64,000 bases of DNA from Herbaspirillum sp. WKF16 (GCF_028993615.1 NZ_CP118632.1:4922465-4986464), one strand, 5' to 3'. Positions 50,567 through 60,159 are shown, counted from the first letter of the stretch. The notes: generated by a model from the letters alone, not told the origin. Numbers and translations are program-made.

Positions 50567-51322
50567 TTACACGCCCAGCAGTTCGTTCAGCGTCTGCATC
50601 TTCGCTTCCAGCTGCGAGGACTCGAAGGACTCGACGATCTGGCCATGCTCCATCACGTAGAAGCGATCGGCCAGGGGCGCGGCGAAGCGGAAGTTCTGCT
50701 CGACCATCACGATGGTGTAGCCCTTGGCCTTGAGCGTGGTGATCATGCGCGCCAGGGCTTGCACGATGACCGGCGCCAGGCCTTCGGAGATCTCGTCCAG
50801 CAGCAACAGGCGCGCGCCGGTGCGCAGGATGCGCGCCACCGCCAGCATCTGCTGCTCGCCGCCCGACAGGCGGGTGCCCTGGCTGTTGCGGCGCTCCTTG
50901 AGGTTGGGGAACATGTCGTAGATCTCATCGACCGACATGCCCTTGTCGGTCTTCGACACGAAGGGCGGCAGCAGCAGGTTTTCCTCGGCCGACAGCGACG
51001 AGAAGATGGCGCGTTCTTCCGGGCAGTAGCCCACGCCGTGGTGGGCGATCTTGTGGGTGGCCAGGTTGATGGTTTCCTGGCCGTTGATCTTGATCGAGCC
51101 CTTACGGGTGCCGACCAGGCCCATGATCGAACGCAGCGTGGTGGTGCGGCCGGCGCCGTTGCGGCCCAGGAGCGTGACGACTTCGCCCTGGTGCACGTTC
51201 AGGTTGACGTTGTGCAGGATGTGCGACTCGCCGTACCAGGATTGCAGGTCGCTGATCTGCAGCGCCAGCGGCGCGGTGGAAGTGGATTGGCTCACGGGGC
51301 TGTTCATGGTTGCGGTCGACAT
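50567..51322 (-). CDS. livF: branched-chain amino acid ABC transporter ATP-binding protein LivF
   Basis: 251 residues. Signature RLSGGEQQMLAVAR, Walker B LLLLDEISEGLAP and the H-loop region IVMVEQN are intact. Walker A reads GRNGAGRTT, with Arg59 in place of the usual lysine. The N-terminal segment of about 18 residues is Ser/Thr-rich and unlike the family; ATG at 51307 is an alternative. It starts within the livG stop codon. Confidence 0.93.
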   Translation of the reverse strand: MSTATMNSPVSQSTSTAPLALQISDLQSWYGESHILHNVNLNVHQGEVVTLLGRNGAGRTTTLRSIMGLVGTRKGSIKINGQETINLATHKIAHHGVGYCPEERAIFSSLSAEENLLLPPFVSKTDKGMSVDEIYDMFPNLKERRNSQGTRLSGGEQQMLAVARILRTGARLLLLDEISEGLAPVIVQALARMITTLKAKGYTIVMVEQNFRFAAPLADRFYVMEHGQIVESFESSQLEAKMQTLNELLGV

Positions 51323-52092
51323 CAGTGCGCTCCCTGCAGTTCGGTGGCGGCGGTGCCCATGTAGGCTTCCATCACCTGCGGGTTGCGCGAGACTTCTGCG
51401 TAGGAGCCTTCGGCCAGCACCGCGCCGCGCTGCAGCACGCTGATGCGGTCGCAGATGCCGGAGATCACGCTCATGTTGTGCTCCACCATCAGGATGGTGC
51501 GGCCGGCCGAGACCTTCTTGATCAGCGCGGTGACGCGGTCCACGTCTTCGTGGCCCATGCCTTGGGTCGGTTCATCCAGCAGCATCAGCTCGGGCTCCAT
51601 CGCCAGCGTGGTGGCGATCTCCAGCGCGCGCTTGCGGCCGTAGGGCAGGTCCACCGTGGTGGTCCTGGCGAAGCCGGTCAGGTCGACCTCTTCCAGCAGT
51701 TCCATGGCGCGCTCGTCGAGCTGCTTCAAGCTCTCGCCGTTCTTCCAGAAATGGAAGGACGTGCCGAGCTTGCGCTGCAGGCCGATGCGCACGTTTTCCA
51801 GCACGCTCATGTGCGGGAAGACCGCGGAAATCTGGAAGGAACGGATGATGCCCTGGCGCGCGATCTGCGCGGGAGCGTCCATCGTGATGTCTTTGCCGTT
51901 GAACAGGATCTGGCCCGAGGTCGGCACCAGGAACTTGGTCAGCAGGTTGAAACAGGTAGTCTTGCCGGCGCCGTTGGGGCCGATCAATGCATGAATGTGG
52001 CCGCGTTCAATTTGCAAATTGACTGCGCTTACCGCCGTGAACCCTTTGAATTCCTTCGTCAGGTTCTTTGTCTCCAGAATGACGTCTGTCAT
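51322..52092 (-). CDS. livG: branched-chain amino acid ABC transporter ATP-binding protein LivG
   Basis: 256 residues. Walker A GPNGAGKTT is intact, in contrast to LivF. The LivG-type signature region reads VDLPYGRKRALEIATTLAMEPELMLLDEPTQGM and ILMVEHNM. It is the first gene of the livG-livF-livJ-livH-livM cluster; the ATG at 52092 is preceded by GGGAAAG. The upstream gap (52093-52304) carries an ATACG...CGTAT element at about 52262-52280 that may be part of its control region. Confidence 0.95.
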   Translation of the reverse strand: MTDVILETKNLTKEFKGFTAVSAVNLQIERGHIHALIGPNGAGKTTCFNLLTKFLVPTSGQILFNGKDITMDAPAQIARQGIIRSFQISAVFPHMSVLENVRIGLQRKLGTSFHFWKNGESLKQLDERAMELLEEVDLTGFARTTTVDLPYGRKRALEIATTLAMEPELMLLDEPTQGMGHEDVDRVTALIKKVSAGRTILMVEHNMSVISGICDRISVLQRGAVLAEGSYAEVSRNPQVMEAYMGTAATELQGAH

Positions 52093-52304
52093 GGTCTCAT
52101 CTTTCCCTTTTATGCCCGCGCCGGTGATCCGGTCATCAAGGCCTGCCCTACCGCGAATCTCCTGATGCTTGTGACATGAGGGACCGTCGTTTTTATCTGG
52201 CGAATCGAGAAGCTCGTTTTAATATTTGGCGCATAGTAGCCGAGTCGTACCATTCCTACAATACGTATATATACCGTATCGGCCGGCGCTCCGGGAATTT
52301 GCCC

Positions 52305-53927
52305 TCAACGCCCGGAAAGCACGTGGGCAGCGACTTTCTCGGCGATCATGATGGTCGGCGAGTTGGTATTACCGGATGTGATGGAAGGCATCACGGAAGC
52401 GTCTGCCACCCGCAGCCCGCGCACCCCGCGCACGCGGCATTGCGAGTCGACCACGGCCTGCGCGTCGTCGCCGCGTCCCATGCGGCAAGTGCCCACGGGA
52501 TGGAAGATCGTGGTGCCCACCTCGCCGGCGGCGCGGTGCAGGTCTTCCTCGGTTTCGTAATGAAGGCCGGGCTTGAACTCTTCCGGTTGGTATTTGGCCA
52601 GCGCCGGCGCGGCGGCGATGCGGCGCGTCAGCCGCAACGAGTCGGCCGCCACCTTCAGGTCTTCCTGCGTGGCGAGATAATTGGTGGTGATCCTGGGCGC
52701 CAGCGCATGGTCCACGGACGCGAGCCGCACATGGCCGCGCGAGGTCGGCCGCAGGTTGCACACGCTGGCGGTGAAGGCGGGGAAGGCATGCAGCGGATCG
52801 CCGAACTTCTCCAGCGACAGCGGCTGCACGTGGTATTCGAGGTTGGCGCTGGCCTGAGTGGGATCGGACTTGGCGAAGGCGCCCAGCTGCGAGGGCGCCA
52901 TCGACATCGGCCCGCTCTGCCTGAGCACGTACTCCAGGCCGATCATCATCTTGCCCACCAGCGTGGAAGCCATGGCGTTGAGCGTCTTGGCGCCGGAAAC
53001 CTTGAAGGCGGTGCGGATCTGCAAGTGATCCTGCAGGTTTTCGCCCACGCCGGCCAGCTCATGCACGACCGGGATCTGGTGGCGGCCCAGCAGCTCGGAC
53101 GAGCCGATGCCGGACATCTGCAGGATATGCGGCGAACCGATGGCGCCGGCCGCCAGGATGGTTTCCCGCTTCGACTCGGCGAACCACTCGCCGCCGCCGC
53201 CGGTGAATTCCACGCCGGTGCAGACCGGTCCGTTCTCACCCTGGGAGAATCGCAGCTTCTTTACATGCGATCCGGTCATGATGTCGAGGTTGCCGCTCTT
53301 CATCGCCGGCCGCAGGAAGGCCTTGGAGGCATTCCAGCGAATGCCGCGCTTCTGGTTGACGTCGAAGTAACCGCAGCCCTCGTTGTCGCCGCGGTTGAAA
53401 TCGTCGGTCTTGGGAATGCCGGTCTGCGCCGCCGCTTCGCGGAAGGCGTCCAGGATGTCCCAGCGCAGGCGCTGCTTCTCCACCCGCCATTCGCCGCCGG
53501 AGCCGTGGAACTCGTCGCCGCCCAGGTGGTAGTCCTCGCTCTTCTTGAACAGGGGCAATACATTGTCCCAACGCCAGCTGTCGTCGCCGCTGACGCGGGC
53601 CCACTCGTCGTAGTCGCGCGCCTGCCCGCGCATGTAGATCATGCCGTTGATCGAGGAGCTGCCGCCCAGCACCTTGCCGCGCGGATAGATCAGGCTGCGG
53701 CCGTTCAGTCCGGGATCGGCCTCGGTGCGGAACAGCCAGTCGGTGCGGGGATTGTTGATGCAGTAGAGATAGCCGACCGGGATGTGGATCCAGATGTAGT
53801 CGTCCTTGGCGCCCGCCTCCAGCAGCAGCACCTTCACCCCGGGCTGCTTGGAAAGACGGTTGGCCAGCACGCAACCGGCAGTGCCGGCGCCGATGATGAT
53901 GTAGTCGTATTGCCCTGCCGATTGCAT
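52305..53927 (-). CDS. GMC family oxidoreductase (choline dehydrogenase-like)
   Basis: 540 residues. The FAD-binding [16 protein letters not shown], the second GMC motif [20 protein letters not shown] and the C-terminal HPVGTCRMG with the catalytic His region are present. It oxidises an alcohol to an aldehyde using FAD. It lies 158 bases downstream of mmsA on the same strand, so the pair may oxidise an alcohol to an acid or CoA ester. The true substrate is not shown by the sequence. Confidence 0.92.
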   Translation of the reverse strand: MQSAGQYDYIIIGAGTAGCVLANRLSKQPGVKVLLLEAGAKDDYIWIHIPVGYLYCINNPRTDWLFRTEADPGLNGRSLIYPRGKVLGGSSSINGMIYMRGQARDYDEWARVSGDDSWRWDNVLPLFKKSEDYHLGGDEFHGSGGEWRVEKQRLRWDILDAFREAAAQTGIPKTDDFNRGDNEGCGYFDVNQKRGIRWNASKAFLRPAMKSGNLDIMTGSHVKKLRFSQGENGPVCTGVEFTGGGGEWFAESKRETILAAGAIGSPHILQMSGIGSSELLGRHQIPVVHELAGVGENLQDHLQIRTAFKVSGAKTLNAMASTLVGKMMIGLEYVLRQSGPMSMAPSQLGAFAKSDPTQASANLEYHVQPLSLEKFGDPLHAFPAFTASVCNLRPTSRGHVRLASVDHALAPRITTNYLATQEDLKVAADSLRLTRRIAAAPALAKYQPEEFKPGLHYETEEDLHRAAGEVGTTIFHPVGTCRMGRGDDAQAVVDSQCRVRGVRGLRVADASVMPSITSGNTNSPTIMIAEKVAAHVLSGR

Positions 53928-54085
53928 GGTGTCTCCGGATTTTCGTTTTTGATTTTGATCCTCCCGTTCGGACTGAGCAGCCGCACAGCGGCGTATCGAA
54001 GACGCAAGGGATGAGCGCCTTCGATACGCGCCCGCGGCGCTGCCCTGTGCGAACGGTGGTCTGTGGAAGTGTTTTCCAGCCGGAC

Positions 54086-55597
54086 TTACTTCGCCACCGG
54101 CATCGTAAATTCCGCCCCCTTGCCGATAGTAGCCGACCAGCGCTGCATGATCGACTTGTAGCGCGTGTAGAAGCGGATGCCCTCTTCGCCATAGGCATGC
54201 GTATCGCCGAACAGCGAGCGCTTCCAGCCGCCGAAGGAGTGCCAGGCCATCGGCACCGGGATCGGCACGTTGATGCCCACCATGCCCACCTGGATGCGGC
54301 GCGAGAACTCATGCGCGGTGTTGCCGTCGGCGGTGAACAGCGAGACGCCGTTGCCGTACTCGTGCGCATTGATCAGCTGCACGGCCGATGCGAAGTCCGG
54401 CACGCGCACCACGCACAGCACCGGGCCGAAGATTTCTTCCTGGTAGATCTTCATCTCGGTGGTCACGTGGTCGAACAGCGTGCCGCCGATGAAGAAGCCG
54501 TTTTCATGGCCCGGCACCTTCAGTCCGCGGCCGTCGACCAGCAGCTTGGCGTCGGCATCCTCGCCGCTCTGGATGTAGCCCTCGACCTTGGCCTTGTGGG
54601 CGGCGGTCACCAGCGGGCCCATCTCGGCGTCGTCTTCCATGCCGTTCTTGACCTTGAGCGCCTTCACGCGCGGGATCAGCGCCTCCACCAGCTTGTCGGC
54701 CACGCTGCCGACCGCCACCGCCACCGAGATCGCCATGCAGCGCTCGCCAGCCGAACCGTAGGCGGCGCCGATCAGGGCGTCGACCGCCTGGTCCAGGTTG
54801 GCGTCGGGCATCACCACCAGGTGGTTCTTGGCGCCGCCCAGGGCCTGCGCGCGCAGCGGGAAGGTGCCGGCGCGTTCGGTCGCCTTGCGATAGATGTACT
54901 CGGCGATCGGCGTCGAGCCGACGAAGGACACCGCCTGCACCTCGGGATGCTCCAGCAGCGCGTCGACCGCCACCTTGTCGCCCTGGACCACATTGAAGAC
55001 GCCATCCGGCAGGCCGGCGCGCTTGAACAGTTCGGCCAGCATCAGCGAAGGCGAGGGATCGCGCTCGGAAGGCTTCAGCACGAAGCTGTTGCCGGTGGCG
55101 ATCGCAATGGGCGCCATCCACAGCGGCACCATCACTGGGAAGTTGAACGGCGTGATGCCGGCGGTCACGCCCAGCGGCTGGCGCAGGTTCCAGTTGTCGA
55201 TGCCGCCGCCGATGTTGTCGGTGAACTGGGTCTTGAGCAATTGCGGAATGCCGGTGGCGAACTCGACGATCTCCAGGCCGCGCGTGACCTCGCCCTTGGC
55301 GTCGGAGAACACCTTGCCGTGCTCCAGCGTGATGGCCTTGGCCAGCGCATCGTGGTTCTGCTCGATCAGTTCCTTGAACTTGAACAGCACCCGCGCACGC
55401 TTCAACGGCGCAGTCTCGGCCCAGGCCGGCGCAGCGGCGCTGGCGGCCGCCACCGCGGCATTGACCTCCGCCACCGACGCCAGCGACACCTTGGCTGCGG
55501 CGGCGCCGGTGGCCGGATTGAACACGTCCTGGCTGCGGCCGCTCTCGGAGCGGGACAGCTTGCCGTTGATGAAATGGTCGATGTGCGGGAGGCTCAT
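54086..55597 (-). CDS. mmsA: CoA-acylating methylmalonate-semialdehyde dehydrogenase
   Basis: 503 residues from ATG at 55597 ([14 protein letters not shown]), preceded by AAAGGAA. An aldehyde dehydrogenase fold of the MmsA class: [37 protein letters not shown] and the catalytic Cys287 in [10 protein letters not shown]. It converts methylmalonate or malonate semialdehyde to propionyl- or acetyl-CoA in valine, inositol or beta-alanine breakdown. It is divergent from a LysR gene that probably controls it; mmsB is not adjacent. Confidence 0.94.
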   Translation of the reverse strand: MSLPHIDHFINGKLSRSESGRSQDVFNPATGAAAAKVSLASVAEVNAAVAAASAAAPAWAETAPLKRARVLFKFKELIEQNHDALAKAITLEHGKVFSDAKGEVTRGLEIVEFATGIPQLLKTQFTDNIGGGIDNWNLRQPLGVTAGITPFNFPVMVPLWMAPIAIATGNSFVLKPSERDPSPSLMLAELFKRAGLPDGVFNVVQGDKVAVDALLEHPEVQAVSFVGSTPIAEYIYRKATERAGTFPLRAQALGGAKNHLVVMPDANLDQAVDALIGAAYGSAGERCMAISVAVAVGSVADKLVEALIPRVKALKVKNGMEDDAEMGPLVTAAHKAKVEGYIQSGEDADAKLLVDGRGLKVPGHENGFFIGGTLFDHVTTEMKIYQEEIFGPVLCVVRVPDFASAVQLINAHEYGNGVSLFTADGNTAHEFSRRIQVGMVGINVPIPVPMAWHSFGGWKRSLFGDTHAYGEEGIRFYTRYKSIMQRWSATIGKGAEFTMPVAK

Positions 55598-55833
55598 ATA
55601 AGTATTCCTTTGGTGATTGCCGTAAGACCGGGGCGGATCCGTCTCCTGATCCATACGCCCCGGCGTGATGGTTGCCAACGATGCTAAAAAAGACAGACGT
55701 TAGGAGAATATCGCGCCGGAGCGGCACGATCCAATGAGTTATTATCAGCAGTAATATAAGCAATATTTATAAGACTGGCTTCCCGGCTATTTCACGCTGA
55801 TCGCCAAAAAGAACACATTAACCGAAATTGACG

Positions 55834-56718
55834 ATGGATATCGTACAGTTACGCGCATTTATTACAGTCGCCCGTGAAGGCAACCTGACCCGGGCGGCCG
55901 AGAAGCTGCACGTCACCCAGCCCGCCGTCAGCCTGCAGATCAAGGCGCTGCAGGAAAGCCTGGGCCTGCAGCTGTTCAATCGCGGCGCCGGCGGCATGGT
56001 GCTGACGGTGGCAGGCAACAAGCTGCTGCCGATGGCCGAGCGCATCCTGGCCGAGCTGCAGGAACTGCGGCGCCACGCGGCCGCCCTGCAGGCCAGCGCC
56101 GCCCACCTCTCCGGCTCGCTGGCCATCGGCACCATCCTCGATCCCGAATTCATCCGCCTGGGCGCCTTCCTCAAGCTGCTGGTCGAACGCCATCCGCAGC
56201 TCTCCACCAAGCTGGCGCACCACATGTCCGGCTCGGTGCTCAACGAGATCCGCGACGGCCGGCTCGATGTCGGCTTTTTCCTGGGCGACCCGGGCAAGGG
56301 CTTCCACGCCATGACGCTCACGCCCTTCACCTACAACGTGATCGCCCCGGCCGGCTGGAAGAGCAGGGTCGCCGGCCGCGGCTGGAAGGAGTTGTCGCGC
56401 CTGCCCTGGATCTGGACGCCGCCGGAGTCGGCCCACCACCGCCTGCTCTCCAAGGTCTTCGCCCAGCACAAGGTGCAGCCCAACACCGTGGCCCTGGTGG
56501 ACCAGGAATCTTCCATGCTGGACCTGGTGAAATCCGGCGTCGGCCTGTCGCTGGCGCGTGAATCCATCGCGCTGAGCCAGGCGCACGCCCATGGCCTGGT
56601 CATTGCCGACGCGGTCGAGCTCTCCACGGAACTCAGTTTCATTACCCTGGAGAAACGCCAGAACGAAGACGGGTTGAAAGCAGTGTTCCAGGTCTTGCAA
56701 GAGGTCTGGAAAAATTGA
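55834..56718 (+). CDS. LysR family transcriptional regulator, divergent from mmsA
   Basis: 294 residues from ATG at 55834 (MDIVQLRAFITVAREGNLTRAA); a TTG six bases upstream is in frame but less likely. The HTH contains VTQPAVSLQIKALQESLG. The effector domain covers about 92-294. The 236-base AT-rich gap to mmsA contains ATAAGCAATATTTATAA-type sequence suitable for LysR binding. It probably regulates mmsA and perhaps the GMC gene. Confidence 0.9.
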   Translation: MDIVQLRAFITVAREGNLTRAAEKLHVTQPAVSLQIKALQESLGLQLFNRGAGGMVLTVAGNKLLPMAERILAELQELRRHAAALQASAAHLSGSLAIGTILDPEFIRLGAFLKLLVERHPQLSTKLAHHMSGSVLNEIRDGRLDVGFFLGDPGKGFHAMTLTPFTYNVIAPAGWKSRVAGRGWKELSRLPWIWTPPESAHHRLLSKVFAQHKVQPNTVALVDQESSMLDLVKSGVGLSLARESIALSQAHAHGLVIADAVELSTELSFITLEKRQNEDGLKAVFQVLQEVWKN

Positions 56719-56797
56719 TGCTCCTTGCTTCACGATCAGGCACAGCTGCCTGAACCCTCTGGCAGTTCTGTTTCCAGCTTCCCCATTGCCGAACCCA

Positions 56798-56840
56798 AAG
56801 GACTTGCGTTTCAACACTTGTGTTGGCCAAGTCCTTTTTT
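56798..56840 (+). terminator. terminator of the LysR gene
   Basis: The stem AAAGGACTTG / CAAGTCCTTT with a 20-base loop is followed by TTTTTT. Confidence 0.7.
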
Positions 56841-56922
56841 CATTCCTTCTGCCTTTGCCGTTTTTGCTGTTTTTTGACTTGTCCCCGCTGTTCCGCTTTT
56901 TCTGTTCTTTAAATTAAAGAGG

Positions 56923-57130
56923 TATATATAAAGATAGTAATGATTGTTAACGCAGCGATTTTCTGTGGATAACCCGGTTAACCCGAATCGAATCAATTAT
57001 TTACGCCGTTGATAAACGCTTGGTAAGCTTCTGGATTGCTGAAGAACAAATATTGGATAAATTTTCGGCTTGGGATAACTCGATGAGATATACCCAATTC
57101 ACGCAGCAGATATGCAAAGACTTATCCACA
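56923..57130. other. origin-like segment 1 with DnaA boxes (candidate oriC half)
   Basis: Elements in order: TATATATAAA (56923), GTTAAC (56946), DnaA box TGTGGATAA (56964-56972), GATAAACGCTTGG (57011), TTGGATAAA (57053), TTGGGATAAC (57070) and the inverted DnaA box TTATCCACA (57122-57130). The first and last boxes match the consensus exactly. The AT-rich left end would suit DNA unwinding. The same order and spacing recur at 57651-57857. Confidence 0.7.
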
Positions 57131-57193
57131 GGCGGGCCTGAAACCGCCGAAAAGACCAAATAAACAGGCATCCCGACCCAAGCCCCTGCATCC

Positions 57194-57496
57194 ATGAGCT
57201 CCACGCCGCCGTTTTCCATCCTGGTCGAACCTGCCGGACTCCATTTCGAGCAGCGTCCCGGTTTGTCCCTGCTGCAATCGGCGCTGGCGCAGGGGATCCG
57301 TTTGCCCAATTCCTGCCGTAACGGCGCCTGCCGCACCTGCATGTGCAAGTTGGTTTCAGGAAACGTGGATTACCAGATCGAATGGCCGGGATTGACCCGG
57401 GAAGAAAAACAGGAAGGCTGGATCCTTCCCTGCGTGGCCGAGGCGCGTTCCGACCTGGTGATCGAGGTGCCTGATGCGGTCGACCTCAAGAAATGA
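57194..57496 (+). CDS. 2Fe-2S ferredoxin
   Basis: 100 residues. Plant-type iron-sulfur ligands are visible as Cys41, Cys46, Cys49 (CRNGACRTCMC) and Cys80 (ILPCVAEA), with an extra Cys51. The beta-grasp pattern ILVEPAGLHFEQRPGLSLLQSALAQG precedes the cluster loop. It is a soluble electron carrier; its partner reductase is not in the window. It sits exactly between the two origin-like segments, 64 bases after the last DnaA box of the first. Confidence 0.92.
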   Translation: MSSTPPFSILVEPAGLHFEQRPGLSLLQSALAQGIRLPNSCRNGACRTCMCKLVSGNVDYQIEWPGLTREEKQEGWILPCVAEARSDLVIEVPDAVDLKK

Positions 57497-57650
57497 AGCC
57501 TGAGCCCTCTGCCTGGCATCCACGGTCAATCGGGAGGGCTTGCCTCCCATGTTTTCCATCCTGACGAACAGGGAACGGAGCCGGCTTTCCAGAGCGCAGC
57601 GAAGCGCCGATGTGCGCGTTCCGGGTTTTCTGTCTTTTAGGATAAGTTTG

Positions 57651-57857
57651 TATATATAAATAGTAGGTAATAGTTAACACAGGCCCTTTTCTGTGGATAA
57701 CCCGGTTTACCGGAAAAGAATCAGTCAGTTGGGAAAAGGATAAACGCTTGGCAAGGCGTGTATGACCGGCTAACAGTTCGGGGATAAAAAATTCGCCTTG
57801 GATAACTTTCAGGCTTGTCCCCAATCCATAACAAAGTTATCCAGACCTTTATCCACA
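57651..57857. other. origin-like segment 2 with DnaA boxes (candidate oriC half)
   Basis: Elements: TATATATAAA (57651), a TAGTAGGTAATAG stretch, GTTAAC (57673), DnaA box TGTGGATAA (57692-57700), GATAAACGCTTGG (57739), TTGGATAACT (57798), one-mismatch box TTATCCAGA (57838) and inverted box TTATCCACA (57849-57857). Measured from TATATATAAA, the TGTGGATAA box and GATAAACGCTTGG fall at exactly the same offsets (41 and 88) as in segment 1, and the last box at 198 versus 199. Confidence 0.7.
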
Positions 57858-58051
57858 GGCTGAGCTTGGATATGCGGAAAACGTGGGCTCAGGGGCAACT
57901 TTGCGAAACACCGCATTTCTGGCGGTTTGCGCCCGGTTTTCTTGCCGTTTTCCCGCCTGCAGGGGTATTTGGGCGGCATTTTCAGGCGATTCCGGCCGCA
58001 ACAGGATATTTGTGAGTATTTAATTCGATCGAAATGTCGATCGAAAAACGA

Positions 58052-58081
58052 CGAGGCCGGAAGAGTTATCCCCCGGCCTCG
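58052..58081 (-). terminator. terminator of the AsmA gene
   Basis: The stem CGAGGCCGG / CCGGCCTCG with a 12-base loop is followed on the minus strand by TCGTTTTT. Confidence 0.8.
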
Positions 58082-58110
58082 CATGGCTGAAACAGTAACT
58101 TTCCGTATGC

Positions 58111-60159
58111 CTATTTTTTAGGCGCGCTCTTTGCGCCGGCATTGTTACCGGCGCTCTTGCCCGGCGGCGGGGCCTGCGGCGCCTTCTTCACTTCTTCCAG
58201 CAGGTTGGCGCAATCGGCTTTCTGTTCGCCATCGACATTGATCAGCGGCAGGATCGCCGTGACCGGGGCCAGCAGGCCCAGCGCCACCGCGCCGCCGGCG
58301 CGCAAGGCCAGCACGCCGGCATTCACGCCCACGTCCGGATTCTTGAAAGTGCCCTTCACGTACAGCGGCGAACGCAGCGAAATGATGCGCAGGCCCTTGC
58401 TCTTGGGATGCACCTTCAGGTCCAGCTGTTCCTGCTTCATGTCCACCGTGCCGTCCACCACGATCAAGGCGTCCTCGGTATCCAGGATCAGGGTCTTGGC
58501 CTGCATCACGCCGTTGTTGACCGGCAGGTCGCCGGCCAGGCAATTTAGTTTCACCTCCTTGTCGCCGAACAGCTTGCTGATCACCACATTGCCCACGTTC
58601 AGGCCGGCCGCCTCCAGCAGGAACTTGCTGATCGCGCCCTGGCTCACCAGTGTCTTCACCTCACCGTTGGCCGAGCCCAGCATGGCCGCGATGGAGTTCC
58701 CCGTGGCCGAGAGCCTGGCGTCGCCGTTGATCTCGCCGAAGCTGGTCTTGGACGAGGCCAGCTCTGGATACAACTGCTGGATCTTGAGGCGCCGCGCCGA
58801 CATCTTGATGTCGGACTTCATCTGCTTGTCCTGCCCATCGAGGCGGATGGCCGAGCGCAAGTTGCCGCCGGCCACGCCGAAGTTCAGCGGATCCAGCGTC
58901 AGCACCTTGTCCTTCAGCAGCAGGTGCGCCTGCAGGTCGCTGATGGGCAGGTCCTTCTGCTTCAGGATGCGCTTGGCCACCAGCTTGACGTCGGCGTCCA
59001 GCGCACCCCAGGCCTCGGTGCTGAAGGGCTTGACCGGCAATACCTTGTCTGCCGGCTGGCGCTCCTCGGCGCCGCGGTGGGCCTTCTCTTCATTGGAATC
59101 GGCGCCGATCAGCGGCGCCAGGTCGTCGAAGCGCAGCAGGTTCGAGGTAATTGCGCCGTCCAGCCGCGGTCGCGCGCCGGCCGTGTTGTAGAACAGGCTG
59201 CCGCCGATGTCGCTGGCGCCGACCTTGCCGGTGAACTCTTCATAGCTCCATTCGCTGTGCTTGGCGTCGATCTTGCCTACCAGGTGGCCTTCTGTTGCGA
59301 ACGGCGGGGTTTCCGGCAGCAGCACGCCGGTCAGCGGATAAAGGTTGCCCATGCTGGCGCCCGAGACCGACAGCCGCAGGTCCAGCGCCGCCAGCTCGGC
59401 CGGCTTGGTCAGCGTGCCGCGCACGCCGATGGCGGTCTTGCCGACCTTGACGTTGGCCTGCAGCGGATAAGGTTGCTGCTGGTCTTGCAGCGACAGCACG
59501 CCGCCGGCCTTGCCTTCGCCCGAGACTGGCGCGCCGTTGAAGCTGCCCTTGAGCTTCCAGCCCAGGCCGTAGACCTTCTCCTTGTCCGGATCGAGGGTGT
59601 CGACCTCGGCCTTGATGTCGATCTTCTGTGTCGCATCGTTGAGCGCCAGCGTGCCGCTGCGCAGGATCAGCCGGCCCAGCTTCAGGTTCCAGGGCGAAGG
59701 CCCGTCGTCGCTGCTCTTGAAGGTCCAGTTGTTGACGCTGTCCTTGTTGCGCAGGAGCGAGACGTCGGGGTTCCTGATTTCCAGCGTCGGCACCGAGATG
59801 TCATGCACCAGCAGCGGCACCGGGTTGAGCGTGAAGGTGATCTGCTTGACGGTGGCCATCTTGCCGGACTGGCTGAAGGCCTCGGGGTTGGCCAGCGTGA
59901 TGTCCTCGGCCTGCAGGCGCGGCCAAGGGACCCAGCGCGACCAGCCGGTCATCGGCGGCGTGGTGGGCTCGGCGCGCTGCCAGTTCAGCGACAGGTCGCC
60001 GTTGATGGCGAACTCGCGCCCGATCGACTCCGAGACGCGGTGATTGATCCAGGGCTTGGCCCGGTTCCAGTCGAAGGTAAGGATGAAGATGACCGCCGCG
60101 GCGATCACGAGGACAAGGCTGGCAAGCAGCCACAGGAATATTTTTAATGGGCGCGGCAT
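58111..60159 (-). CDS. AsmA family protein
   Basis: 682 residues from ATG at 60159 (MPRPLKIFLWLLASL), with GGAAG upstream; ATG at 60192 is possible. One N-terminal membrane helix (about 5-27) anchors a large periplasmic beta-rich body typical of AsmA/TamB-like bridges, including FDWNRAKPWINHRVSESIGREFAINGDL at the start and the C-terminal DLKVHPKSKGLRIISLRSPLYVKGTFKNPDVGV. The family is linked to outer-membrane phospholipid transport and assembly. It is monocistronic. Confidence 0.9.
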   Translation of the reverse strand: MPRPLKIFLWLLASLVLVIAAAVIFILTFDWNRAKPWINHRVSESIGREFAINGDLSLNWQRAEPTTPPMTGWSRWVPWPRLQAEDITLANPEAFSQSGKMATVKQITFTLNPVPLLVHDISVPTLEIRNPDVSLLRNKDSVNNWTFKSSDDGPSPWNLKLGRLILRSGTLALNDATQKIDIKAEVDTLDPDKEKVYGLGWKLKGSFNGAPVSGEGKAGGVLSLQDQQQPYPLQANVKVGKTAIGVRGTLTKPAELAALDLRLSVSGASMGNLYPLTGVLLPETPPFATEGHLVGKIDAKHSEWSYEEFTGKVGASDIGGSLFYNTAGARPRLDGAITSNLLRFDDLAPLIGADSNEEKAHRGAEERQPADKVLPVKPFSTEAWGALDADVKLVAKRILKQKDLPISDLQAHLLLKDKVLTLDPLNFGVAGGNLRSAIRLDGQDKQMKSDIKMSARRLKIQQLYPELASSKTSFGEINGDARLSATGNSIAAMLGSANGEVKTLVSQGAISKFLLEAAGLNVGNVVISKLFGDKEVKLNCLAGDLPVNNGVMQAKTLILDTEDALIVVDGTVDMKQEQLDLKVHPKSKGLRIISLRSPLYVKGTFKNPDVGVNAGVLALRAGGAVALGLLAPVTAILPLINVDGEQKADCANLLEEVKKAPQAPPPGKSAGNNAGAKSAPKK

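Larger units (their letters stand above)
56719..57193. other. intergenic region with origin-like segment 1
   Basis: 475 bases between LysR and fdx. It starts with the LysR terminator, continues through a pyrimidine-rich stretch (56834-56910) and contains the DnaA-box segment described separately. No gene is supported. Confidence 0.7.
57497..58110. other. intergenic region with origin-like segment 2
   Basis: 614 bases between fdx and the AsmA gene. After fdx a weak stem (AGCCCTC / GAGGGCT, 57507-57540) may act as terminator. The origin-like segment spans 57651-57857. A perfect inverted repeat (TTCGATCGA-AATG-TCGATCGAA, 58024-58045) and the AsmA terminator close the region. No gene is supported. 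Confidence 0.7.

Noticed and set aside
58924..60147. Plus-strand open frame opposite the AsmA gene
   Set aside because: The AsmA protein is convincing over its whole length, and this frame has shadow-type composition.
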